Source of the DNA: Oscillospiraceae bacterium
GTDB taxonomy: Bacteria > Bacillota > Clostridia > Oscillospirales > Oscillospiraceae
Reading direction: 5' to 3'
Length of the DNA stretch: 64,000 nt
NCBI GenBank assembly: GCA_910575815.1
Contig: CAJTFN010000005.1
Span: 18,023-82,022, forward strand
Below, in pieces: positions 44,855 to 52,667 of this stretch. Each line of letters opens with the position of its first letter. Position 1 is the first letter of the stretch. The position numbers and the translations under genes are program-made. The notes beneath the pieces were generated by a model. It saw nothing but the letters and a program-made list of their open reading frames with translations, made no database searches and was not told the origin of the DNA.

Positions 44855-45696
44855 GCCTCCACCCCCTTTGCAATCTGCCGGTAATGGAAGAATTGAATCT
44901 GCTGAACATATCCAGCATATCCAGCGTACTTACTGGGGTCAAAGTCACCATGATAAATGTCGTCAATCAACCGATTGATCCATACATCTCTGGGGTAGCT
45001 GTCCATACGGTGTAGGCCGAAGAGCATAACGCAATTTGCTACTTTCTCACCTACCCCGTTCAGATCCAGCAGTGTCTTCTTAGCCTCATTATCATCCTGC
45101 GCCGCAAGACCAATCCAAAAATCAGGCTGATAATTACAAAGCTCTTTGACATACTTCTCCCTGTATCCCAGGGATGCACAGGCCAGATCCTTTCCTCTCA
45201 ACTGTTCCGCAGTAGGGAAACTGTAAATCTCGTGACCGGCCACCTCTCCCAGCTGTGTACCAAAGTTTTGGCATAGGCACTCCACCGCACTCCTGATCCT
45301 GGGAATGTTGTTACGCTGGGAAATCACAAAAGTAACGACCATTTCCCACAAGTCCTGCCGCAAGATTCTGATTCCGCCGCCCCTCTGAATTGCTTCAATC
45401 AAAAACAGATCGTCGGCCATCTGTCGCTGATATACTCCATAATCTTCGCTCAGGTCGAAGTATGCCAACCACACATCCCGAAAATCTTCCCAAGTACAGC
45501 GGAACACATACCCGCCGTTGCTTTGACAGTCAATCTTTACAAAATGCTGCCCTGTTATCGCCAGAAAGCTACCATCGGGAAGTGACTGAATCCGAAAACA
45601 TTGGCCGGACTCGGCGATTTGCCCTATATCGAACTGTGGGGCACTCAGCAAAACACCGTTACTGACTAAGTGGCAGATTGCTTTTTCTCCATTCAT
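44851..45696 (-). CDS. 8-oxoguanine DNA glycosylase (OGG1 type)
   Basis: 281 residues. An N-terminal beta domain ('GQCFRIQSLPDGSFLAITGQ') precedes the HhH-GPD core: 'FVISQRNNIPRIRSAVECLC', the hairpin 'DLNGVGEKVANCVMLFGL' with the catalytic Lys, and 'YPRDVWINRLI' with the catalytic Asp. Length is normal. The enzyme removes oxidised guanine; in phages it is uncommon. Overlaps both neighbours. Confidence 0.9.
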   Translation of the reverse strand: MNGEKAICHLVSNGVLLSAPQFDIGQIAESGQCFRIQSLPDGSFLAITGQHFVKIDCQSNGGYVFRCTWEDFRDVWLAYFDLSEDYGVYQRQMADDLFLIEAIQRGGGIRILRQDLWEMVVTFVISQRNNIPRIRSAVECLCQNFGTQLGEVAGHEIYSFPTAEQLRGKDLACASLGYREKYVKELCNYQPDFWIGLAAQDDNEAKKTLLDLNGVGEKVANCVMLFGLHRMDSYPRDVWINRLIDDIYHGDFDPSKYAGYAGYVQQIQFFHYRQIAKGVEA

Positions 45697-46042
45697 TTAG
45701 CTCACTCCTTTCTTCAAGATATTTGCGGATAACATCAAGCCCACAGTAGACCAAATCACAATACGGTTTGGAACCGTCGCCGTCATAATGTGTGATTGCC
45801 TTACAAACCTCGTCCACCGTCAGATCTTTTGGCACCCACTTGAACATATCCAGCACGCTCTCCATCTTTTCCATGAGACGAATGTTGTCCGCACAGGTCT
45901 TGATTTGGCTCTTCGCCAGTGTCAACATGGTCATCGGGTCAATACCATATAGAGCTGCGGCGTCGTGGTAGATCTGAACCTCCGCTACCAGTCGTTCACA
46001 TTTCTCTTTCAGCTCTTTCACAACTTCGTCATGCTCAATCAT
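45659..46042 (-). CDS. Hypothetical helical protein
   Basis: 127 residues from ATG at 46042 (GGGGTGG upstream; an earlier GTG at 46051 is possible). Coiled-coil N-terminus, then 'VPKDLTVDEVCKAITHYDGDG'-like segment (split at AI). Overlaps the glycosylase gene by 38 bp. Unrecognised. Confidence 0.6.
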   Translation of the reverse strand: MIEHDEVVKELKEKCERLVAEVQIYHDAAALYGIDPMTMLTLAKSQIKTCADNIRLMEKMESVLDMFKWVPKDLTVDEVCKAITHYDGDGSKPYCDLVYCGLDVIRKYLEERSELNEWRKSNLPLSQ

Positions 46043-46211
46043 ATTCACCACCCCTTTCCTTTCTGATTTCGTCTTTCACCTGCCGACGCAATTTTCGCTT
46101 TGCATCCCGCTTGTCGCTCCTCAACTGGTTCAGCCGTGCGTGTTGGCAGTACATATACCGGGCAAACCCGTCAATGCTGAAGAGCTTTCTGTACTCATTA
46201 CCTTTACTCAT
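46035..46211 (-). CDS. Small basic protein
   Basis: 58 residues from ATG at 46211, with GGAGGGGGCGGG upstream. 'FSIDGFARYMYCQHARLNQL' is followed by a strongly basic helix ('RSDKRDAKRKLRRQVKDEIR'). Overlaps the next two genes. DNA or RNA binding is likely from charge only. Confidence 0.6.
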   Translation of the reverse strand: MSKGNEYRKLFSIDGFARYMYCQHARLNQLRSDKRDAKRKLRRQVKDEIRKERGGEYD

Positions 46212-46569
46212 CACCCGCCCCCTCCTCTTTGCCATAAAGCTCCTCACCCAAGCGGTTATACTCTGTAAAGATTGCGTCGAATGCCGCATTCCATATCTCA
46301 TCGTGCTCGTGCTCCACACCGACCGCAACATGAGCAAGCTCATGGGCAAATGTCTCTACACAGACATTGATGGAGTGCTCCGCAAAGATGACGATTTGCG
46401 GGATCTCTCCCTCGACAAAGTGCGTAAATCCATACTCTTCCTTGTGGTCGTCATCTTCATGCTGGTCAAAGAACGCCGTGAAAGGCTTATCATATAGGTT
46501 TTTATAAGCCTGACACACCAGAGCGAAAGGATCGTTGACAAAGGGACTGATAAAAGCTACCATACTCAC
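46204..46569 (-). CDS. Putative zinc metallopeptidase (HExxH)
   Basis: 121 residues. 'FAHELAHVAVGVEHEHDEIW' has HExxH and a third His, as in SprT/WSS1-type small metallopeptidases. Preceded by 'EHSINVCVET'. Starts at GTG 46569 with GAGGTG. The gene at 57195-57533 carries a similar motif, so the phage has two such proteins. Substrate unknown. Confidence 0.7.
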   Translation of the reverse strand: MSMVAFISPFVNDPFALVCQAYKNLYDKPFTAFFDQHEDDDHKEEYGFTHFVEGEIPQIVIFAEHSINVCVETFAHELAHVAVGVEHEHDEIWNAAFDAIFTEYNRLGEELYGKEEGAGDE

Positions 46570-46610
46570 AACATCACCTCGATTTTGTTTGTCGTTAATA
46601 TAAATTCAAA

Positions 46611-46958
46611 TCAGCGTTGTCGCTCAAAATAGAACACTATCTTCTTTGGCGTTGGTGTCACCGTGCCGAATCGGACTGCCTGCCTATATGTGTAGTAATC
46701 CCGCGCCAAGGTATCAGGCGTCGATTCTAATATCTTTCGCCAACCCTCCAAAGAGTTGCCACGTTTATAGTGGTTGCAGCTACGACAGGCCGGTAACATA
46801 TTCGCCAAATCGTCCTCACCATCGCTCCGAAGCGCAAGTACATGGTCTACCTGCATATCCTCAAACGCCAGTTCTTCCCCACAGTATGCACAGTGACCAC
46901 CCATCTTGTCATAAATGGTACGGCGCTCGGTTTGAGTCAACTTCCGACGATTTGCCAT
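46611..46958 (-). CDS. HNH endonuclease
   Basis: 115 residues from ATG at 46958. 'CAYCGEEL' and 'CRSCNHYK' form the Cys4 zinc site, and 'QVDHVLALRSDGEDDLANM' holds the HNH catalytic His and Asn. No fused DNA-binding domain. Could be free-standing homing nuclease or packaging-linked HNH; position among accessory genes favours the former. Confidence 0.9.
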   Translation of the reverse strand: MANRRKLTQTERRTIYDKMGGHCAYCGEELAFEDMQVDHVLALRSDGEDDLANMLPACRSCNHYKRGNSLEGWRKILESTPDTLARDYYTYRQAVRFGTVTPTPKKIVFYFERQR

Positions 46959-47728
46959 TACTTCACATCCTTCCAAAAGCAATAGAGACATTGGTGTGGA
47001 CATGGCTTTCGGCTATTCAGCAGTTCTTTCTTTCCTGAGTAGCAAAGACAATCCCGTCTTTGGTATCCAGCGGCATCCATGTCGTCGCCCACTGTCAATC
47101 CCATCAGCTGGATATCATATTCGGAGACGCAACCGCACCGAATAGCCTCCGTCAGTGTGGGTTCTGCACAAGCCTCAACTCTCAACGGTACATCGGGTAA
47201 TGCGCTTTCCCACAGGAGCTTCCATCCACGCAAAACATGATTTGCATATTCGATAGTTTCCTTATCAGGCGAGAACCCTCCACCATACAAACTCGGAAGT
47301 CCGCAGTCTGCAAACCGTTTTCTTACATGAGGGTACATATCAATAAGACTCACCCGATAGCGCGAAAACCCGTGTTCTGTAAACATCCCAAAGACCCTTG
47401 TGGCCCGCATCATACCCTTTACAGTGGGGATCATCGGGTCAATTCTCACCACGACTCTTTCTTTCGGAAACCCGGAGCCTATCAACTGCAAGGCTGCTTC
47501 CATCTGCTCTTCTGGGTGAGGTACATTCGGTTCAACAACTGTACCACCATACCCCGTACAGGTTACATGAATAACTACATTTGGCAAGCCCTTTACCGCT
47601 TCAATGAACGCCGGTGTGACACGCTTTGTAATAAGCACCGCGCCATCTACAGTATTTAGCTTGTCTTTCCATGAGAGATCCAGTCCAGCGTCACCGCCGT
47701 CTGTTGCTCCAATCTTATACTTAGCCAT
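46958..47728 (-). CDS. DUF1848-like protein
   Basis: 256 residues from ATG at 47728 with GGAGGA 6 bases before. 'VVIHVTCTGYGGTVVEPN', 'VVVRIDPMIPTVKGM' and the C-terminal Cys set 'CLCYSGKKELL...CPHQCLYCFW' match the DUF1848 family, relatives of spore-photolyase/radical-SAM type TIM barrels. Cys residues may bind a metal cluster. Activity unknown; unusual in phage. Confidence 0.7.
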   Translation of the reverse strand: MAKYKIGATDGGDAGLDLSWKDKLNTVDGAVLITKRVTPAFIEAVKGLPNVVIHVTCTGYGGTVVEPNVPHPEEQMEAALQLIGSGFPKERVVVRIDPMIPTVKGMMRATRVFGMFTEHGFSRYRVSLIDMYPHVRKRFADCGLPSLYGGGFSPDKETIEYANHVLRGWKLLWESALPDVPLRVEACAEPTLTEAIRCGCVSEYDIQLMGLTVGDDMDAAGYQRRDCLCYSGKKELLNSRKPCPHQCLYCFWKDVK

Positions 47729-48302
47729 TGAATTGTCCTCCAGCAGCGGTGTATCGTTCAATGATCTCGTCCAATGTCCTGGGTGTGTAATCCATCCAAG
47801 GCATCATACAGCCAACATTGTACATATTGCACTGCTTTTCGTACAGATCCCGCATAAGGAACTTGTTATGCTCCATCATATTCGCTTCAAACGAAATATG
47901 GACATAACCGTACAGGTGATACCAACCGCAGAAGTGGTTCTTGAAACACGGAATCGGGTAGTGGCATAGGACAATCTTTCTGCCAGCGTCGTCTACCTCC
48001 TTGTAGTCGGCCACCTCATCAAAGCACTTTGCTACGCGATCACTCAGCTTCTCCGGATCGTGGTTGCCTCGGATCAACACCTTATGACCATGCAGACGGC
48101 TCAGAATGTTGAACCACATCTCTTCGCCTTTCCAGCAGAAGTCCCCCAAGATGTATACCGTATCAGACGGATCAACCGCCGCGTTCCACCGCTCCACCAG
48201 CTCATTGTCCATTTCCTCGGTGGTGAAGAACGGTCGGTTGTCGTATTTGAGAATGTTCTTGTGCCCAAAATGGGTGTCTGCGATGTAAAAATTCTTTGCC
48301 AC
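47721..48302 (-). CDS. Calcineurin-like phosphoesterase
   Basis: 193 residues. Motifs in order: 'YIADTHFGH' (D-x-H), 'YILGDFCW' (GD), 'LIRGNHD' (GNHD), 'VLCHYPIP' and 'YHLYGYVH' (GHxH-like). This is the compact YfcE-like phage phosphoesterase, about 190 residues. Overlaps the DUF1848-like gene by 8 bp. Confidence 0.85.
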   Translation of the reverse strand: MAKNFYIADTHFGHKNILKYDNRPFFTTEEMDNELVERWNAAVDPSDTVYILGDFCWKGEEMWFNILSRLHGHKVLIRGNHDPEKLSDRVAKCFDEVADYKEVDDAGRKIVLCHYPIPCFKNHFCGWYHLYGYVHISFEANMMEHNKFLMRDLYEKQCNMYNVGCMMPWMDYTPRTLDEIIERYTAAGGQFNG

Positions 48303-48624
48303 TTATAGCACCTCCATTTTCGGTTAAAAATGTTCGGATTTTAGAGGCGGTCAAAATCGGTTTATGACTTCCAAGGTTATAAATTCGGTTTTTGACGCCC
48401 CTCAAAGCCTTGATATTACTGGTTTTTTCAAAATCGTCCCTTAGAAGGGGAAGGGGTATTTTCGCTACGCTCAAAAATCACGAAAAAGTTGTGAAAATCG
48501 TATTCTCTGAATTTGAAAAAATGCGGCTTATCCTGCCTCGCTTCGCTCGGCAGTTGCTGGAAACTTATCGCAGGATAAGCCCCCCCCCTCTGCACTCCGA
48601 TAGTAGGAGCTGACTGGGGTAAAG
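48303..48624 (-). other. Gene-free region beside the integrase; candidate attachment/recombination site
   Basis: About 320 bases with no gene. An imperfect inverted repeat of ~24 bp (about 48338-48362 with 48380-48402; GGCGTCAAAAACCGAATTTA against GGCGGTCAAAATCGGTTTAT) lies here, a layout seen at attP arm sites. The integrase terminator lies at the other end. The core site cannot be named without the host sequence. Confidence 0.4.
48524..48586 (-). terminator. Terminator of the integrase gene
   Basis: On the minus strand GGCTTATCCTGC and GCAGGATAAGCC (12 bp) enclose a 28-base loop with a second hairpin (CGAGCGAAGCGAG), followed by GCATTTTTT. Confidence 0.75.
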
Positions 48625-49464
48625 CTACCGTACATCAGCGGACGCCAGTTCCGGTTCCAGCATTCCCATCAGGTCGATGGAAACCTTATGGTAGGATTTC
48701 TTCTCTTCCTCATCAGCGATACCGATGTAGCGCATGGTAATTAAGGCGGAGGAATGTCCAAATAGTCTTTGAAGAAATACAATATCGTGATTGCTCTGGT
48801 AGTGGAAGTAGCCAAAGGTCTTGCGTAGGGTGTGAGTCCCGATGTTCTGCTTCAGTCCGCAAGCCTTAGCAGCGTCTTTCAGAATCTTACGAAGAGTATC
48901 AACCTCTACATGGTAATTTCCATCTATGTCCTTGATGTTATCTGTGCGAACCTTGCCATCTCTGTCTTTACGAGCTTGGCACTCCCTGGACGGAAATAGG
49001 TAGGTGTCTCTGCATAGGCTGGGGCTTTTCACAGGAAAGTACCAGTCAAGAGCCTTAACACAAGAGGAGTTAAGGTACATTCCCCGTCGCTTATGCACCT
49101 TATTCTGATAGACACTCATCTTATCCGTAGTGTCAGAGAAATCGTCAGAGACATATTTCAATTCTCCATTAGGGAAAAAGATGTCAGAGTGCTTCAGTTC
49201 CAGAAGCTCGTTGGCTCTTAGGCCAAGGTTGATCCCAAGGATAAAGCCAAGGAGATATTTGCGATCTGCGTTATGGTAGAGCCAAGAAGCCATAGCATTC
49301 AGATCCTCCTGACGCTTGATGGGAAATACGGTCTGCTCTCCACCAGCACGATAGTTAGGCTTCCGAGGAGGAATATTGGGAAATAGCTGGATAACCTTAG
49401 TGCTGGTGTGGGAGGCCACAGGGATGGTAGCTTCATGCTCGAAGAGCGACAACTGAGTATTCAT
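48625..49464 (-). CDS. int: Tyrosine recombinase/integrase
   Basis: 279 residues. Catalytic Arg in 'NLGLRANELLELK', H-x-x-R in 'GTHTLRKTFGYF', then 'LFGHSSALITMRYIGI' with His and the Tyr nucleophile. The N-terminal part is short, so this is a catalytic domain with a reduced core-binding domain. It supports a temperate lifestyle (integration/excision). It is the first gene of the minus-strand run and has its own sigma-A promoter and terminator. Confidence 0.9.
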   Translation of the reverse strand: MNTQLSLFEHEATIPVASHTSTKVIQLFPNIPPRKPNYRAGGEQTVFPIKRQEDLNAMASWLYHNADRKYLLGFILGINLGLRANELLELKHSDIFFPNGELKYVSDDFSDTTDKMSVYQNKVHKRRGMYLNSSCVKALDWYFPVKSPSLCRDTYLFPSRECQARKDRDGKVRTDNIKDIDGNYHVEVDTLRKILKDAAKACGLKQNIGTHTLRKTFGYFHYQSNHDIVFLQRLFGHSSALITMRYIGIADEEEKKSYHKVSIDLMGMLEPELASADVR

Positions 49465-49473
49465 CGAAAACCC

Positions 49474-49578
49474 TCCATTTTATTCGTCACTACGGACGGG
49501 GAAATTCGTGGTTTCCCACAGTTCTATTATACTCTATTTTGATCAAAATGTCAACAATAACTTTGATTTAGTTCTTCA
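49474..49578 (-). promoter_or_regulatory. Sigma-A promoter of the integrase run with flanking operator-like motifs
   Basis: Minus strand TTGACA (49549-49554), 17 bases, TATAAT (49526-49531). The spacer contains the palindrome TTTTGATCAAAA (49537-49548). GACGAATAAAATGG follows the start point (49474-49490) and GAAGAACTAAATCAA precedes the -35 (49563-49578), the same bracket pattern as at 37.7 and 50.5 kb. Confidence 0.85.
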
Positions 49579-50500
49579 TTATTCGGAAGAAATGGCGAGT
49601 TTGCGGGTAGGTTAGGTGGACAATTTAAGTCGAAACAAATGCTAATATGATAATTTTTATGTAAGGTTTAACTCTTCTAAGGTTCGAGTTTGTACGGCTG
49701 TAAGGCCGAGCGATGAATCGAACGGGTGAGAGGGGTTTCGTGTGGAGAGGAGGGTACTGGAGACATATCGTAGATATGGCGTGAAGTTCAAAATGTAGAG
49801 GCTCCCCTCGGTCATGGTGGGCGGTGCTGGCAGGTGGGGCGGGCTTTTCCCGTGTAAATTCGGGGTTATTGGGGGCGGGTTCTGTTTTCTCTCCAAAAGC
49901 AGAATTGAAACGACGGCAGCACAGCGGCGGCGGCTGGCCTGAGATGGTGACGGCGGGCAGGCTGTACGGCAGACGGGCGGCAGGTGGGTCGGGGTGTTGC
50001 TGGGGTTCGGTATATTATGACTTTGAAGGCGGGCGGCTCTGTGCTTCCGGCTTGCTCCTCACTCTTTCCCCTTCTCCCCTCTCCCACTCTGCTCTGCTGG
50101 GCTGTCTCGCGGCGGCTGGGTGGAATGCTGGGACGGGTTCAGGCTGGGCGGCTTCTGGGAGATCGTCGGCGGCTCTCCGGCTGGGGCGGGGCTGGTAGGC
50201 TCCAGGCCGCTGGGGTAGGTGCTGGGGTGTTCTTCGCTTCCGCTTCTCTCCCTCTCTCTCCGTGCGTCCTCTGCTGCTGGCCTTGTCTCTGTCCCTCTGG
50301 GCGTATTGCTGTCTGTGCCCATGCTGGGCAGGGGCTGCGGGTGCTGGGCTGTCCTCTGTGGCTGTGCCTCTGCTGGGGCACTGTGGCAAGCTGGGCGCGG
50401 CTCTCTGGGGTGATGCTGGGCGGCAGATCAGGCAGGCGGGCACATGGCAAAATACATAAATACAAGGCTGTATCTTTGGCTATTTTTCACCCCTTAAAAT
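49579..50500. other. G-rich divergent intergenic region, candidate replication origin
   Basis: About 920 bases between divergent promoters. From about 49.8 kb the plus strand is very G- and T-rich with many GCTGG/GGCTGGG runs. Open frames exist on both strands but their translations are low-complexity (Gly/Leu/Trp/Cys or Pro/Ala/Arg), so I treat it as noncoding. Gene orientation, and probably GC skew, switches here. A small palindrome CATATCGTAGATATG lies near 49768. Confidence 0.45.
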
Positions 50501-50506
50501 ATCTTA

Positions 50507-50631
50507 ATGACGAACAAAATCGTTGACAAACTGGAAAAGGATATGGTATAATAGGGTATACCCAAAAGGGGGGTGGGCAGTCCGGGCGGCTTTTGCCGTC
50601 GTGCTCCTTCCCTTTAAGGGCGAATAAAATC
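50507..50631 (+). promoter_or_regulatory. Sigma-A promoter of the early plus-strand run with flanking operator-like motifs
   Basis: TTGACA (50523-50528), 18 bases, TATAAT (50547-50552). ATGACGAACAAAATC abuts the -35 (50507-50521) and GGCGAATAAAATC lies in the leader (50619-50631). Confidence 0.85.
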
Positions 50632-50653
50632 ATTGCAAAGGGGTATACATATT

Positions 50654-51442
50654 ATGAAAAAGTCTTTCAATCTCTCCGCCATTATGGGCCGTGCCTGGGC
50701 TATCCGCAAAAGCGCCGCCGCTGAAATGGGTTGCAAGGTTTCCGAGGTCGTTTTTTCTCTGTGTCTGAAGCAGGCGTGGGCCGAGGCTGAAGGCGTCAAC
50801 GCTGAGATCAACGCCGCCGCCGTGGTCGCTGAGTGGGCCGCTACCACTCCCGAAAAGCAAGTTGAATGGCTCCAGCGCTGTGTCGTGCGGGCCGCGAAAG
50901 ACGTTATCGGCTACAGCACTGAAGATCACTATCACCAGTTCAACGAGTGCGCCGCCTGGGGGCTGCGTGGGCACCAGTTCGACGAGTTCACCGATGAGGC
51001 ATACTGCAGGCTGTTCGATGCCTTTGACCGTCTGCCCATCACCAATGAGCGCCGCGCCGCTAAAGGGTTGCGTCCGCGCTCTCTGAAGTCCCTTGTCTAC
51101 AACGCCGCAAAAGCCGCCATCATGAAAATCTGGGAGGATGACCGGAAACACGGGCGGGCGGTGCAAGACCCGGAGGTCGTGAACGATAACGGAGAGGCCG
51201 AAAGCTGGACGGAAACACGGGTTGCGGCTGCTGGATATAACACGGAGACAAGCGCCATCATCCGGGCCGATCTGGAACGGTTCACGGCTGGACGGGATGA
51301 GATCGACCGGAAGATCATCGAGCTTGTGCAAGAGAATTATACGGAACGCCAGATCGCCGATGTTGTCAAAATCTCCAATGTGGCCGTACACAAGCGGATT
51401 GTGAAAATCCGGGCGGCTCTCCAGAACGTCGGGATTGCCTGA
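50654..51442 (+). CDS. Sigma-factor-like regulator (region 4 HTH)
   Basis: 262 residues from ATG at 50654, 10 bases after AAGGGG. The C-terminus is a sigma region-4-type HTH: 'DRKIIELVQENYTERQIADV' and 'VKISNVAVHKRIVKIRAAL'. The middle has helical segments with 'RSLKSLVYNAAKAAIMKI'. The N-terminal ~45 residues ('FNLSAIMGRAWAIRKSAAAE') resemble small proteins common in Firmicutes mobile elements. No clear region 2. As first gene of the plus-strand run it may direct later transcription; its target could be the 18-copy element just downstream (inference). Confidence 0.75.
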   Translation: MKKSFNLSAIMGRAWAIRKSAAAEMGCKVSEVVFSLCLKQAWAEAEGVNAEINAAAVVAEWAATTPEKQVEWLQRCVVRAAKDVIGYSTEDHYHQFNECAAWGLRGHQFDEFTDEAYCRLFDAFDRLPITNERRAAKGLRPRSLKSLVYNAAKAAIMKIWEDDRKHGRAVQDPEVVNDNGEAESWTETRVAAAGYNTETSAIIRADLERFTAGRDEIDRKIIELVQENYTERQIADVVKISNVAVHKRIVKIRAALQNVGIA

Positions 51443-51458
51443 AAAAATTTCAAATTTA

Positions 51459-51496
51459 GGTTAGCAACGAACAAAATCAAGCTGTAATTAGAATAA
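51459..51496 (+). promoter_or_regulatory. Repeated promoter-like element, copy 1
   Basis: GGTTAGCA then CTGTAATTAGAATAA, starts 23 bp apart, before the gene at 51559. The 15-base spacer contains the operator-like ACGAACAAAATC, as in copy 12. Confidence 0.75.
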
Positions 51497-51502
51497 AGGG
51501 CG

Positions 51503-51535
51503 GGCCGGTGGAAATCACCACCACCGGCTCCCCCA
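51503..51535 (+). promoter_or_regulatory. Leader hairpin
   Basis: GCCGGTGG and CCACCACCGGC pair between promoter copy 1 and the gene at 51559, followed by CTCCCCC and no T run. Possible leader structure or weak attenuator. Confidence 0.35.
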
Positions 51536-51558
51536 AAAATTGAAAGGGGTTACATATC

Positions 51559-51918
51559 ATGACCATCAACAACGCCAAACTGAAAGCCTGCATCAAGCTC
51601 TCCAGCAAAGTTACCGTTTACGTGCCCGCCACAAACGGAGTGGCCGACGCCGCCGACAATACGGAACAGGTGAAGAAAACCGCCGCGCTGCTGGCCGATC
51701 TTTTCGGCGGCTCCACCTCTACCGCCGCGCTGGGCTATTGGCTCTCTCCCGTGGCCGGCCTGGTCGCTGAGAATACCACCGTTGTTTTCGCCTACGCCAG
51801 CGATGCGGATTTGCAGAACGGGATCGCCGCCGTGGTCGATCACTGCGAGGCGCTGAAGCAGGAGATGGGACAAGAGGCCGTCGCGCTGGAAATCAACGGC
51901 GAGATGTACTTCATCTAA
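51559..51918 (+). CDS. Conserved early protein (DUF3574-like pattern)
   Basis: 119 residues. 'KVTVYVPATNGVADAADN', 'LFGGSTSTAALGYWLSPVAG' and 'TTVVFAYA' follow the pattern of a small alpha/beta family seen in phages and plasmids ('GGATS-ALG-W'). No catalytic residues can be assigned. Starts at ATG 51559 after GAAAGGGG. Confidence 0.7.
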   Translation: MTINNAKLKACIKLSSKVTVYVPATNGVADAADNTEQVKKTAALLADLFGGSTSTAALGYWLSPVAGLVAENTTVVFAYASDADLQNGIAAVVDHCEALKQEMGQEAVALEINGEMYFI

Positions 51919-51984
51919 CAGAACAGAAACGGCGGGCGGATGCTGCGAGGTGTCCGTCCGCTGAACATGGAAGGAGTTGAACAC

Positions 51985-52161
51985 ATGAAAAAGTTTGTGC
52001 TGGACTATGCCGCCGATGTTATGGAGCGGATAGCGGGAAATACTCTGATGAAAGAGGAACACAAGGCCGAAAAATTCCGCAACGTGGCGCGGGCGCTCAG
52101 TCTCTACAATCGGGAGATCATCACGACGGATGAGACAATCAAGGCGATTCTGGAGGCATAA
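51985..52161 (+). CDS. Small helical early protein
   Basis: 58 residues from ATG at 51985, with GGAAGGAG upstream. Helical and charged; no recognised family. Shares promoter copy 1 with the gene at 51559 and ends before a terminator. Confidence 0.7.
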   Translation: MKKFVLDYAADVMERIAGNTLMKEEHKAEKFRNVARALSLYNREIITTDETIKAILEA

Positions 52162-52169
52162 AGACGGCG

Positions 52170-52195
52170 GGCCGGGGATAATTCCCCGGCCTTTT
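52170..52195 (+). terminator. Terminator
   Basis: GGCCGGGG-ATAATT-CCCCGGCC followed by TTTTG. Ends the first early cassette. Confidence 0.85.
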
Positions 52196-52221
52196 GTCAT
52201 CTCAAAAAGATTTTTTGGAAC

Positions 52222-52259
52222 GGTTAGCAGAACGGGAAAAGGGGCTGTAATAAGAATAG
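52222..52259 (+). promoter_or_regulatory. Repeated promoter-like element, copy 2
   Basis: GGTTAGCA then CTGTAATAAGAATAG, spacing 23, before the gene at 52297. Matches consensus fully. Confidence 0.85.
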
Positions 52260-52296
52260 AGGCAACGCCCACAACAAATTTTTGGAGGTTACGAAC

Positions 52297-52632
52297 ATGG
52301 CAAGAAATCTCAAACCGGAATACATAAACAAAATCCGGAAGCTGGAAGCGCCGAACGGCTACAAGTTCGACATCGCAAACTACCTCTACAATCCCGCCTA
52401 CGGGAACGAGTACCCGGCCTTTCAAAAGGTTATAGCGGAGACGGAGACGGAGCAGACAATCCGCCGCGTTTACTACTTCAAGCACTATGATGGAACGGGC
52501 GAGTATATCGCGGAGACGTTCACACGGAAAAAGAACGGTGAAGCGTGGCAGGTTGTAGGAGGACGGACGGAGGAAAAACTGGAGGTCGCAGGCCGGTATA
52601 ACATGAAAAAGCTGTTGACATTTTGCGCATAA
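52297..52632 (+). CDS. Early hypothetical protein
   Basis: 111 residues from ATG at 52297 with TTGGAGG upstream. Mixed alpha/beta ('RRVYYFKHYDGTGEYIAETF', 'KKNGEAWQVVGG'). A single-gene cassette between promoter copy 2 and a terminator. Unrecognised. Confidence 0.75.
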   Translation: MARNLKPEYINKIRKLEAPNGYKFDIANYLYNPAYGNEYPAFQKVIAETETEQTIRRVYYFKHYDGTGEYIAETFTRKKNGEAWQVVGGRTEEKLEVAGRYNMKKLLTFCA

Positions 52633-52641
52633 AGGAACGGA

Positions 52642-52667
52642 GGCGGGGAAATTCCCCGCCTTTTTTC
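52642..52667 (+). terminator. Terminator
   Basis: GGCGGGG-AAATT-CCCCGCC followed by TTTTTT, 10 bp past the stop codon. Confidence 0.9.

Noticed and set aside
49984..50526. 180-residue plus-strand frame and 142-residue minus-strand frame over the same G-rich region
   Set aside because: Both translations are low-complexity, there is no ribosome site at either start, and the frames reflect base composition rather than coding.
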